From an uncultured Prevotellaceae bacterium (lineage in GTDB: Bacteria; Bacteroidota; Bacteroidia; Bacteroidales; Bacteroidaceae): a stretch of DNA of 64,000 nucleotides. A program made the translations under genes and the position numbers. The stretch is from contig CACZGH010000002.1 in the NCBI GenBank assembly GCA_902780635.1, positions 62,001 through 126,000 on the forward strand. Reading direction: 5' to 3'. Below, in pieces: positions 55,267 to 62,948 of this stretch (its first letter is position 1; every line of letters starts with the position of its first letter). Under the pieces are notes generated by a model. That model was not told the origin of the DNA. It made no database searches and was given only the letters and a program-made list of their open reading frames with translations.

Positions 55267-56499
55267 ATGAAAACAATCTCCCCATTCGCACGTCCGCTAT
55301 ACGTCTTCTTGAAGCCGGTAGGTGCCCATTGCAACCTGGCCTGCGACTATTGTTATTATTTAGAGAAGTCGCGTCTTTATCCGCAGACACCACGTCAGCT
55401 GTTATCAGAGGAGTTGCTGGAGCAGTTCATCCGTACCTACATTCAGTCGCAGACGATGGAGCAGGTGCTATTCACCTGGCACGGAGGCGAGCCGCTGCTC
55501 CGTCCGCTCAGTTTTTACCGGCAGGCAGTGCGTTTGCAACAAAAATATGGCCGTGGCCGACAAATAGACAATGTGATACAGACCAACGGCACCCTGCTCA
55601 CTGACGAGTGGTGTGAGTTTCTCCATGACAACCAATGGCTGGTGGGTGTGTCGATAGACGGACCGCAGCATCTGCATGACCCCTATCGGCATACGTCGAC
55701 CGGTCGTCCTTCCTGGGAACAGGTGATGAAGGGCATCCGGCTGTTGCAGAAACATCGTGTGGAGTGGAACGCCATGGCTGTGGTTCATCGGCAAAATGCT
55801 GAGAAGCCACAGGAGTTCTATCATTTCTTTAAGGAGATAGGATGTCAGTATTTGCAGGTCACACCACTGGTGGAGCGAGTGGTGAGACAGCCGGAAGGCT
55901 GCCGGCTCGCCCATCTAAAAGATGAGAATGCGACGGTGGCCGACTTCTCCGTCACCCCCGAACAGTGGGGACGGTTTCTGTGTGAGATTTTCGACGAGTG
56001 GGTGAGGCATGATGTGGGGCAGTTTTATCTCACGCTCTTTGATTGCACACTGGCCAACTGGATGGGCGTGCCGCCGGGACTTTGCGCTTACTCTAAAGAG
56101 TGTGGACATGCCGGCGTGATGGAGTTCAATGGCGATGTCTACTCTTGCGACCATTTCGTCTTTCCCCCATACCGGCTCGGCAATATCCGCCAACAGACGC
56201 TCGTGGAGATGCTCTATGGGGAGAGACAGCAGGCTTTCAGCCGCTTGAAGCATGCCTCGCTGCCCCGGCAGTGCCGTGAGTGTGAGTGGGAGTTTGCCTG
56301 CCATGGTGAGTGCCCCCGCAATCGTTTCATGCGCGACGCATACGGTCAGCCGGGCCTACACTATCTCTGCGAGGGCTACCGCCGCTATTATGAGCATGTG
56401 GCACCCTATATGGACTATATGAAGGACGAACTGCTCAACGACCGTGCCCCCGCCCGTATCATGGACTATCTAAAAAAACACCCTGACGGACTTTGTTAA
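55267..56499 (+). CDS. Anaerobic sulfatase-maturase-type radical SAM/SPASM enzyme
   Basis: A 410-residue enzyme. The radical SAM cluster cysteines are C22, C26 and C29 (HCNLACDYCYYLEKSR), followed by TWHGGEPLLR (about 75-84) and QTNGTLLTDEW. The C-terminal part has the SPASM cysteines: CAYSKECGHAGVMEFNGDVYSCDHF (about 275-300) and CRECEWEFACHGECP (about 335-350). This is the anSME pattern: conversion of an active-site Cys or Ser of a sulfatase to formylglycine without oxygen. No sulfatase gene lies in the window, so the target is elsewhere or different. The gene follows the Crp-family regulator by 18 bases, and a promoter for the next gene is inside its 3' end. Confidence 0.88.
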   Translation: MKTISPFARPLYVFLKPVGAHCNLACDYCYYLEKSRLYPQTPRQLLSEELLEQFIRTYIQSQTMEQVLFTWHGGEPLLRPLSFYRQAVRLQQKYGRGRQIDNVIQTNGTLLTDEWCEFLHDNQWLVGVSIDGPQHLHDPYRHTSTGRPSWEQVMKGIRLLQKHRVEWNAMAVVHRQNAEKPQEFYHFFKEIGCQYLQVTPLVERVVRQPEGCRLAHLKDENATVADFSVTPEQWGRFLCEIFDEWVRHDVGQFYLTLFDCTLANWMGVPPGLCAYSKECGHAGVMEFNGDVYSCDHFVFPPYRLGNIRQQTLVEMLYGERQQAFSRLKHASLPRQCRECEWEFACHGECPRNRFMRDAYGQPGLHYLCEGYRRYYEHVAPYMDYMKDELLNDRAPARIMDYLKKHPDGLC

Positions 56500-56521
56500 T
56501 CGGTTTTTTTATTTAATTTTG
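56492..56521 (+). promoter_or_regulatory. Promoter of the secreted unknown gene
   Basis: TTTG at 56492-56495, an 18-base spacer, then TAATTTTG at 56514-56521. The -33 element is within the last codons of the radical SAM gene. Confidence 0.55.
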
Positions 56522-56542
56522 CTGAAAAATCAGTCACAGCTT

Positions 56543-57313
56543 ATGAAAAGAATTGTTCTCACCTTGTTATGGTCATTGATGATGACCATCCCTGCTCTAG
56601 CCCAGGATTTCCCCGTCACACGGCATGCTTACACCGCCCAGTTTAAGAAGTCGAAGATCACAGCCCTCATCTGGTATGAGGAGACCGAGGACGGCGACCT
56701 CTCAGGCGAGATCATCTACACCAACAGCAAGCACCAGACGCCCATCAGAATCTTCGGCATAGCATACGAGATGGAAGGTGGATTGTGCCGCCATCAGCTG
56801 TTTGAGTATCAGGCTGACGGTGAGCGATCAGGACATTTTGAGATAGACAAAGACCCACGTACTTCTAAGTTGAGCGCACAGTGGGGGGATATGCGCAATG
56901 ATGACAGTCAGCGCACCTACACCCTGCAGCTCACACCCACGGCATTCCCTGCGGGTAAAGGTGGCACTTTCACGCTGGCGGATGACATCACAGGGCGTTA
57001 TGTCTACAATTATCTGCACCACTTCAAGGGCAACCTGGGTGGCACGGTCACCATCAACCATCTGAAAGGTAATCCGGGCGTGGAGGGGCTGTCTATCTCC
57101 AAATATGACCCTCATATAGCGGAGTACAACGCACATGCCATCTTCAACCATGCAACTTATAGTGATGAGTTGGAGGATTGTGGCTACCAGTTTGTGATGT
57201 ATGTTTTCAAAGACTTCGTCCGGGTGAAGACAACCTCTGACAAATACAAGGAATACGACTGTTTCGGTGCCTTCACCACGCTCGACGGCTTTTATCTCCG
57301 GGTGGAGGAATAA
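56543..57313 (+). CDS. Secreted protein of unknown function
   Basis: A 256-residue protein with a signal peptide (MKRIVLTLLWSLMMTIPALAQ). The mature part is polar and beta-rich, with repeated patterns such as GDLSGEIIYTNSK, FGIAYEMEGGLCRHQLFEYQ and SGHFEIDKDP, possibly a lipocalin-like or beta-sandwich fold. Cysteines at about 92, 212 and 239. I recognise no domain. Start is the ATG at 56543; an upstream TTG in the promoter box is not plausible. It sits after the radical SAM gene but has its own promoter. Confidence 0.6.
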   Translation: MKRIVLTLLWSLMMTIPALAQDFPVTRHAYTAQFKKSKITALIWYEETEDGDLSGEIIYTNSKHQTPIRIFGIAYEMEGGLCRHQLFEYQADGERSGHFEIDKDPRTSKLSAQWGDMRNDDSQRTYTLQLTPTAFPAGKGGTFTLADDITGRYVYNYLHHFKGNLGGTVTINHLKGNPGVEGLSISKYDPHIAEYNAHAIFNHATYSDELEDCGYQFVMYVFKDFVRVKTTSDKYKEYDCFGAFTTLDGFYLRVEE

Positions 57314-57325
57314 AAAAGGGCTGTA

Positions 57326-57423
57326 TTAATTAGGAATTAGTAGGTAGGAATTAGTAGACACACTCCCCACTTAAGACTAATTAGGAATTAGTAGGTAGGA
57401 ATTTGTAGATAACACACTCTCCC
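57326..57423 (+). repeat. Direct repeat of about 50 bases (AATTAGGAATTAGTAGGTAGG unit)
   Basis: TTAATTAGGAATTAGTAGGTAGG-type copies start at 57326 and 57377; each is followed by AATTnGTAGA and ACACACTC. The two copies differ at a few positions. It is non-coding and begins the 386-base gap between the secreted unknown and GH9. Confidence 0.75.
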
Positions 57424-57485
57424 TGCCCCCTCTAACTTAGAGGTTGCTCTACCTCGGGAAACGAGGGAGTCGGAGGGAGTGAGGG
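57419..57485. repeat. REP-like folded element, copy 1
   Basis: Contains CCTCTAA-c-TTAGAGG (57429-57443) and CCTCG-ggaaa-CGAGG (57452-57466), bracketed by CTCCCT (57419-57424) and AGGGAG (57474-57479). The same order of stems occurs in copy 2. Confidence 0.7.
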
Positions 57486-57530
57486 CTACCTATGGCCTAT
57501 AGCACACCTTTCTCCATTCGCAGTGCTAAT

Positions 57531-57600
57531 CTCTCCCCCTCTAAGTTAGAGGTTGCCCTCCCTCGGGAAACGAGGGAGCCGGAGGGAGTGCAGGGGGAGT
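57531..57600. repeat. REP-like folded element, copy 2
   Basis: Outer arms CTCCCCCT (57533-57540) and AGGGGGAG (57592-57599); inner hairpins CCTCTAA-g-TTAGAGG (57538-57552) and an exact 8-bp CTCCCTCG-ggaaa-CGAGGGAG (57558-57578). It can fold as a three-stem structure. Between the copies and to 57699 nothing else is seen. Confidence 0.75.
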
Positions 57601-57699
57601 GTGTTCTTATATGGAATGCATTCAAAGATAAGACCAAAGTTGCTTTCATCATAACTCATTCATAATGAATAAGGTATGACATTTTTTTTATGGAAAACT

Positions 57700-60219
57700 T
57701 CAGTTTCTTAAGAATTGTTGGGCGGCCAGCACGAGGAACATGTAGTGGGATGAACCGCCGCCCAGCACATACTCCGTCTGCTGCCAGAGGAATGGGAACT
57801 CCAACAGTTCAGGGAAGTCAGGACGAATCAGTGCGGTGCCAGAGACCACACCTCCTGGTATGTACGACCAGTCGGCGCGGTTGAGTCCGTAGGCTACCGT
57901 GGCAGAGCGGGTGCCCACTCCTGAGGCGAACGACGCCGTGTTGCTGCCGGGATGACAGCCCAGGATGAAGTGGAGGGCATTGTAGACCGTCTCCCTTGGG
58001 AAGATGTCGGGATAGGCACTGGAGAGGAAATAATATTCGAAGCCAAAGCGCTGGATGTCCCATCCTGCTCCCCAGATGCTAGGACGGTAAGGCACACCAT
58101 AAGGGGTCTCTTCCGACTGCTTGTCGAGTGTGGCCTTGTAGTCTCGGAGCGCATTTTCAAAAGCCAAACGGAAACGCTTGGCCCTCTTGTCTTTCGACGT
58201 GGCTAAAGACTTGACAACGCGTGCCATGAACCATCCGGTGCGGCCTATACCTTTGATGATGAGGTCTTGGTGGGCGAGGAGGAAATCAAGATATTCTGGT
58301 TGCTGGGTGGTGAGATATAGTTCGGCGGCGGCATGCAGCCGGAGGGCGTCGAGGCGGGCATCATCACCGCTCTGCTGGTAGATGGCCGTGGCGATGTCTA
58401 TGCATTCCTGACTCAGTTTGTCGTTGAACCCGCGCAGGGCCCTGGCGGCTCCTGCCAGTTGGGCGGCAGTGGACAAGGCGCGGGGTGGGTTGTCCTCCGT
58501 GAAGATCCAACGGTCATCGTCATTGCCGATTGTGCCGTCGGTCATGGCGGCAGCGTCGCCTAAGAGCACATACTGCAGCAGGCTGTTGCAGATGATGCCC
58601 CGGTAGAGTCGGCCTAAGGCTTGGTAAGACCGCACCACTGTGAGGGCGCCGTTCTCCACCTGTTGCAGGATGTCGTCCTTGCCATCAGCCTCATGGATCT
58701 CCACACGATGAGCAGCCTGGTCGATACGGGTCACATCGATTTCCGGACGGAATGCCTCGTGTGCCAGCGCCAGGATATAGGCTTCGCCAGCCTGTGACTC
58801 CACGCGCAGGTCGAAATCGCCCGCATCGTGCCAGCCGCCAATATTCACTCCTGGCACGATGTCACCAGCCTGATATTTGCTGAGGCCCGCCTGTTGGGCG
58901 TAGCCGTCGAAGAGGTTGCCTGCTGAGGCCATCCTCGCGTCGTCCATATGGCATGCGTCATGCCAGACACGGTATTTCTCGTTCACCCGCATATGGCACA
59001 TCTGCACGGGCAGGAAATACTCTATCACGGGTTGCCACACACCACGGTCGTAGACATCGTCTGCGATGCGGAAGACGGAAGATTCCGACTCCCCATATTT
59101 CACCTTATACAGTCCTGCGGTCTGGACGTCGGTGAAGTCGGCTATCAGATAGTTGTATCGCAGGAATTTGCCCCAGTTCTTGGGCTGGATACTTTTGACC
59201 ACATGCTCACCTTGTGCGTCGATGCGTATCAGTGTGGCTTGTGCTGCCTTTGGGGCGCGTGGGTCGGTCTCGATGATGGCGCGTTTCTGTTGTTGGGGAT
59301 GGTAGCCCACCTGCGAGAGTTGTACCACTGGCGGATAGACCCAGTCGCTGACAATAGAGGGCGTGATAACCCATTTCACGGCTTCTTTGGTGACTCCCGG
59401 CTGTATCTCACTGCGCAGCACAAACCATCCGTTGTTGTGGTTCATGCGGCCGTCATAGAGTTTCAGCTCGCCAGTCTTCGACTCGATGGTCAGACGGCTA
59501 TAGGGATCGTCGGGGCAGGAGGTGAAGCAGTGCCCAGTGGCATAGGGGGCAGCGATTACATCGTCTGCGATGAGTGGACTGTAACCCTTGCCGTTCAGTT
59601 GCGCGAGGTCAGCTTTCATCCCTTTGCCAGCGAAATAGTCGCCGGTGTGTAGGATATTGGGCGTGGTGTTTTGCAGAGGGGCGTTGGCCTGACGTGGATA
59701 GACACCTGTCTGCTCGTCCATAATCCAGGGTTTGCCGAAATGTTCGCCGGGGAAAAACTCGATGTTGAAACCGGCTTTGCCTTTTAGAAAATCGGGGATG
59801 GGCTTGTCGAGGTCGACAGTCACGATGATGCTCGCTCCCTGGCTTTCCACCCGCACCTCATAGTTGAACTGATAGTCGGGATAGACCATGGGATTGAAGC
59901 CGGTCAGATGCCGTGAGGAGTCGGGGTAGCACAACCGCGTGGTGATGCGGTTGGCTTCCGCTTTGCGCTCCAATTGCTTAGGCACTGGCTGCCACTGGCC
60001 GGGAGTGGCCTCCAGACGGATATCGCCATTGGTGGCGATGCGGTGGCCGTTCATGATCACACAGACACCGCCCTGGTGCCCTTCTGGATAGAAGTCGCTG
60101 AATGCCATGACATCGACACCGCAACTGTTGAAATAGCCTTCTGGCAAAAGGCGAAACTCTTGCGCAGTCATCCACTGCGCAAGAGTCAGTAATGTGCCAA
60201 ACAATAGAGCTTTTTTCAT
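57700..60219 (-). CDS. Glycoside hydrolase family 9 (endoglucanase-type)
   Basis: An 839-residue exported enzyme (signal peptide 1-19, WMTAQ). About 290 N-terminal residues of beta-rich sequence I cannot assign precede the CelD-type Ig domain (about 296-385; VVQLSQVGYHPQQQKRAII). The GH9 (alpha/alpha)6 domain follows (about 390-839): catalytic aspartates D465 and D468 in GGWHDAGDFD, and general acid E816 in QQTEYVLGGG. It should hydrolyse beta-1,4-glucan. No dockerin or T9SS tail is seen. It lies 49 bases downstream of the GH27 gene on the same strand, so the two are probably one transcript. The ATG at 60219 gives a proper signal peptide. Confidence 0.88.
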   Translation of the reverse strand: MKKALLFGTLLTLAQWMTAQEFRLLPEGYFNSCGVDVMAFSDFYPEGHQGGVCVIMNGHRIATNGDIRLEATPGQWQPVPKQLERKAEANRITTRLCYPDSSRHLTGFNPMVYPDYQFNYEVRVESQGASIIVTVDLDKPIPDFLKGKAGFNIEFFPGEHFGKPWIMDEQTGVYPRQANAPLQNTTPNILHTGDYFAGKGMKADLAQLNGKGYSPLIADDVIAAPYATGHCFTSCPDDPYSRLTIESKTGELKLYDGRMNHNNGWFVLRSEIQPGVTKEAVKWVITPSIVSDWVYPPVVQLSQVGYHPQQQKRAIIETDPRAPKAAQATLIRIDAQGEHVVKSIQPKNWGKFLRYNYLIADFTDVQTAGLYKVKYGESESSVFRIADDVYDRGVWQPVIEYFLPVQMCHMRVNEKYRVWHDACHMDDARMASAGNLFDGYAQQAGLSKYQAGDIVPGVNIGGWHDAGDFDLRVESQAGEAYILALAHEAFRPEIDVTRIDQAAHRVEIHEADGKDDILQQVENGALTVVRSYQALGRLYRGIICNSLLQYVLLGDAAAMTDGTIGNDDDRWIFTEDNPPRALSTAAQLAGAARALRGFNDKLSQECIDIATAIYQQSGDDARLDALRLHAAAELYLTTQQPEYLDFLLAHQDLIIKGIGRTGWFMARVVKSLATSKDKRAKRFRLAFENALRDYKATLDKQSEETPYGVPYRPSIWGAGWDIQRFGFEYYFLSSAYPDIFPRETVYNALHFILGCHPGSNTASFASGVGTRSATVAYGLNRADWSYIPGGVVSGTALIRPDFPELLEFPFLWQQTEYVLGGGSSHYMFLVLAAQQFLRN

Positions 60220-60268
60220 TTTTCTTGAATTGATGGTGTTTCTTAGAAGTTGTATGGGATGCACCCTG

Positions 60269-62764
60269 CTAGTTGACGACTATCTTTTTGCCGTTTTTGA
60301 TGTAGATGCCTTTCTGTGGTGTATGAACAGGCTGTCCACTCAGGTTGTACAGGGTGTCACTGCATTTCCCACTTTTCATGCACGCGCCATCCATCTCTCT
60401 GATGCCCGTTTCTGCCTTGTCGCCTAAACGGAGGAGACGGACACCATGACTGGGAACGGCGGTGGTCAGGGTGCCTGTGGCAGTGCCGAGACTTTCGTTG
60501 GCCCAGATGTCATGGACGGGTACGGCCTCGGTGGCGTCGTAGCCTAACTGTGTGAGGTCGAAAGTGTAAGGCTCGTTCATGGTGACGTAGAAGATGAACT
60601 CCATGGTGGTGCCAGTGGTGGACGTGTTGTCAGTGTCGCAACTGGAGTCATAGCCGCAAAGGGCGCGGAAGGTGGTCCATTGGTGACCTTGGGGTAGGTC
60701 GTAGACGAGGGTACACTGGGCGTTCAGACCGAGGCCAGTGGCGTAGGTCTGGCCTTCGACGCGCAGAGGACCATTCTCTACGTTTTTGTTGACGTGCAGC
60801 GTTCCCCATTCCGAGGAGTAGGATGCGGGTGTCAGTGTGGTCAGTGAGGTCTCGTTGCCTTCAGCGTCAATGAGCACAGGATTGATGAGGTCGGCGCGGT
60901 CGAAAGCGAAACCGTCGCCCCAGTTGCTTACCACGATTTTCAGTTGCTCTGCGCCGGTGATGTCAGCCTCCAGGGTCTTGCTCTTGGTGCCTGTACGGCT
61001 GATGAGGCCTGAGCGGGCCACGGCGTCGTCTTGCTCATCGCTGAGTGGATTTTGGTCGAACACCATGAAACGGATGGTGGTGGTGGACCCAGACTGACCG
61101 ATGCCGGAGTCGTCGGCGGCTGCCATGGCACGGAAGCGCACCACATCCATGTCGTCGGGTATCTGGAAGAAAATGGCTGCGTTGGCGTCGGTGGAGAAGC
61201 CACGGTCGTACACCTGACCCATCACCTTCATCTTGCCACCATGGTCCACGTTCTTGTTCTCATAGACGCGGTTGAAATATGACTTGGTGTATTGGCGGGT
61301 CTTGTAGGTGCCTGTCAATGGCACTTCGGTGCCGTCTCTCAGCACGAGTGTGGGGTTGATCCAGTCGCCGTGGTCATAGTTGAAGTTGTCGCCACCGTCG
61401 TCGACCACCAGCACCAGAGTTTTCTCACCTTCCGGCCATTCGATATCCACGTCGACGGCGTGTCCGTCAGTGGTATAGGAGATGATTTCCGAACGATAGA
61501 GGGCTTTGTTGCCCACAATCCAGCGGGTGTTGTCGCGCTGGAACAGTGCCAGGTAGCGGGTGTCGCCGATGTGTGAGGTCCAGGCGATGCGGCCCAGGTC
61601 TTCATCGTTGAATACCTGATGGGCTTCCTCGCCGTATTTGTGCATTTGGTGATACTCTTCGTTGTTGAGCAGCGAGAGCGTGAAGTCGTCGTTGCGGGTC
61701 ATCTCGCCGCCGAAGAACAGGGGAGAGTGGCAGACGCCCCAGAGTGACATCATCGTCCGTTGCTCATTCTGTGTCAGGTGGGTCCAACGGCCTTGGTCGG
61801 CGCCAGTGAAGCCTTGGTCGGCGATGGTCATGGCAATCTGTCCCAACGGAAGCATGTCGCAGTCGGCATAGTTGCCCGGACGGGTGTACTTGCTCCATTC
61901 ATTTGCCTCGTTGAATACGGCGTCCACGGCGCTCCAGTTGTCCCACAGATCGTCCATCATGCGCCACATGTTGGCGTTGTCAAGACACTCCTGGGCATAT
62001 TGATACTGTGTTTTGCCAGGAGAGAGGGAGAGCACGATGGGGCGGCCTGTCTGGTCGATGGCATGACGTATCATATGTATCTCGTCGGTGTAGAACGGAC
62101 GGCTGAGGTCGTCGATTTTCAGGAAGTCGACACCCCACTCGGCATAGAGATCCATGATGCTGTTGTAGTATAGCTGTCCTGCTTCGTTATTACGCACCCT
62201 CAGGTTGTCCTTCAGCCAGGTGCAGGGCGAGGTGGTGCCGTTGTAGACCTGGTCCCATGCTGTCGACTCGCTGCCTTTCAGCTTATAAGAACTGCCCACC
62301 ACGCTCTTGGGCACGCCACGCATGATGTGGATGCCGAATTTCAATCCCATCTGGTGAATTTTGTCGGCCAGTGCCTTGAAGCCCATATTCTTGCCGTCAA
62401 CCATGCAGGAGGGGAAGCGGGTGGGAGAGGGCAGATAACGTCCGTACTCGTCGAGCACATAGTCTTGGTCGCCTCGTTGGTTGTAGTTTCCACCGCCTAA
62501 CGAGGGATGATTGCAGTACCAGCGGATGTCTATCACCACGTATTCCCAACCATATTTCACCAGGTCGTTGTCGACAATGTACTGCGCGTTTTGCAGCACC
62601 TCTTTCTCTGTGACGCTGGAGTAGTAGCAGTCCCATGAGTTCCAGCCCATGGGCGGTGTCATCGCCCACGTGCGGAAGGTAGCGATGTCTTCATTTTCCT
62701 GTGCCTGTACCATTCCCATCATGGATAGGAATGCGGCAGCGATAGTAAGTCTTAGTAGTTTCAT
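60269..62764 (-). CDS. GH27 alpha-galactosidase-like enzyme with NPCBM-type domains and secretion tail
   Basis: An 831-residue exported protein. Signal peptide (1-22, VQAQ), GH27 barrel (about 30-430) starting with TPPMGWNSWDCY (36-47), nucleophile D218 in DFLKIDDLS, and an Asp-rich MMDDLWDNW block (general-acid region). Then two similar NPCBM-like galactose-binding domains (about 445-600 and 605-760; VYENKNVDHGGKMKV and LHVNKNVENGPLRV repeat), and a C-terminal tail KGIYIKNGKKIVVN typical of T9SS cargo. It removes alpha-galactosyl (or related) side chains, as in galactomannan or galactoglucomannan. ATG at 62764 is chosen over an upstream frame start. GH9 is co-transcribed. Confidence 0.88.
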   Translation of the reverse strand: MKLLRLTIAAAFLSMMGMVQAQENEDIATFRTWAMTPPMGWNSWDCYYSSVTEKEVLQNAQYIVDNDLVKYGWEYVVIDIRWYCNHPSLGGGNYNQRGDQDYVLDEYGRYLPSPTRFPSCMVDGKNMGFKALADKIHQMGLKFGIHIMRGVPKSVVGSSYKLKGSESTAWDQVYNGTTSPCTWLKDNLRVRNNEAGQLYYNSIMDLYAEWGVDFLKIDDLSRPFYTDEIHMIRHAIDQTGRPIVLSLSPGKTQYQYAQECLDNANMWRMMDDLWDNWSAVDAVFNEANEWSKYTRPGNYADCDMLPLGQIAMTIADQGFTGADQGRWTHLTQNEQRTMMSLWGVCHSPLFFGGEMTRNDDFTLSLLNNEEYHQMHKYGEEAHQVFNDEDLGRIAWTSHIGDTRYLALFQRDNTRWIVGNKALYRSEIISYTTDGHAVDVDIEWPEGEKTLVLVVDDGGDNFNYDHGDWINPTLVLRDGTEVPLTGTYKTRQYTKSYFNRVYENKNVDHGGKMKVMGQVYDRGFSTDANAAIFFQIPDDMDVVRFRAMAAADDSGIGQSGSTTTIRFMVFDQNPLSDEQDDAVARSGLISRTGTKSKTLEADITGAEQLKIVVSNWGDGFAFDRADLINPVLIDAEGNETSLTTLTPASYSSEWGTLHVNKNVENGPLRVEGQTYATGLGLNAQCTLVYDLPQGHQWTTFRALCGYDSSCDTDNTSTTGTTMEFIFYVTMNEPYTFDLTQLGYDATEAVPVHDIWANESLGTATGTLTTAVPSHGVRLLRLGDKAETGIREMDGACMKSGKCSDTLYNLSGQPVHTPQKGIYIKNGKKIVVN

Positions 62765-62801
62765 CGTTGTAAAAGTTTTAAAGGTTAAATGAATATAATT
62801 G

Positions 62802-62809
62802 CAAATATA
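62802..62809 (-). promoter_or_regulatory. -7 box TATATTTG for the GH27-GH9 transcript
   Basis: On the minus strand 62809 to 62802 reads TATATTTG, about 37 bases upstream of the GH27 start; no -33 element is seen. Confidence 0.5.
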
Positions 62810-62882
62810 TAGAAAAAATCCAATAAATGGGGCCATTTGAGAAAAAGAATTTGTTGGACTTTTTAGGGCGTGAGAAATCTGT

Positions 62883-62921
62883 AAAAAAAAGTGAGGGTGC
62901 GCCGCAACGCACTCTCACTTT
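62883..62921 (-). terminator. Rho-independent terminator of the right-edge gene
   Basis: AAAGTGAGGGTGCG (62888-62901) pairs with CGCACTCTCACTTT (62908-62921) with one G-T pair, and the A run at 62883-62890 gives a U run on the minus-strand message. It separates the right-edge gene from GH27. Confidence 0.85.
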
Positions 62922-62948
62922 GAGTAATACTTTAATGAAGGTGCCTAT

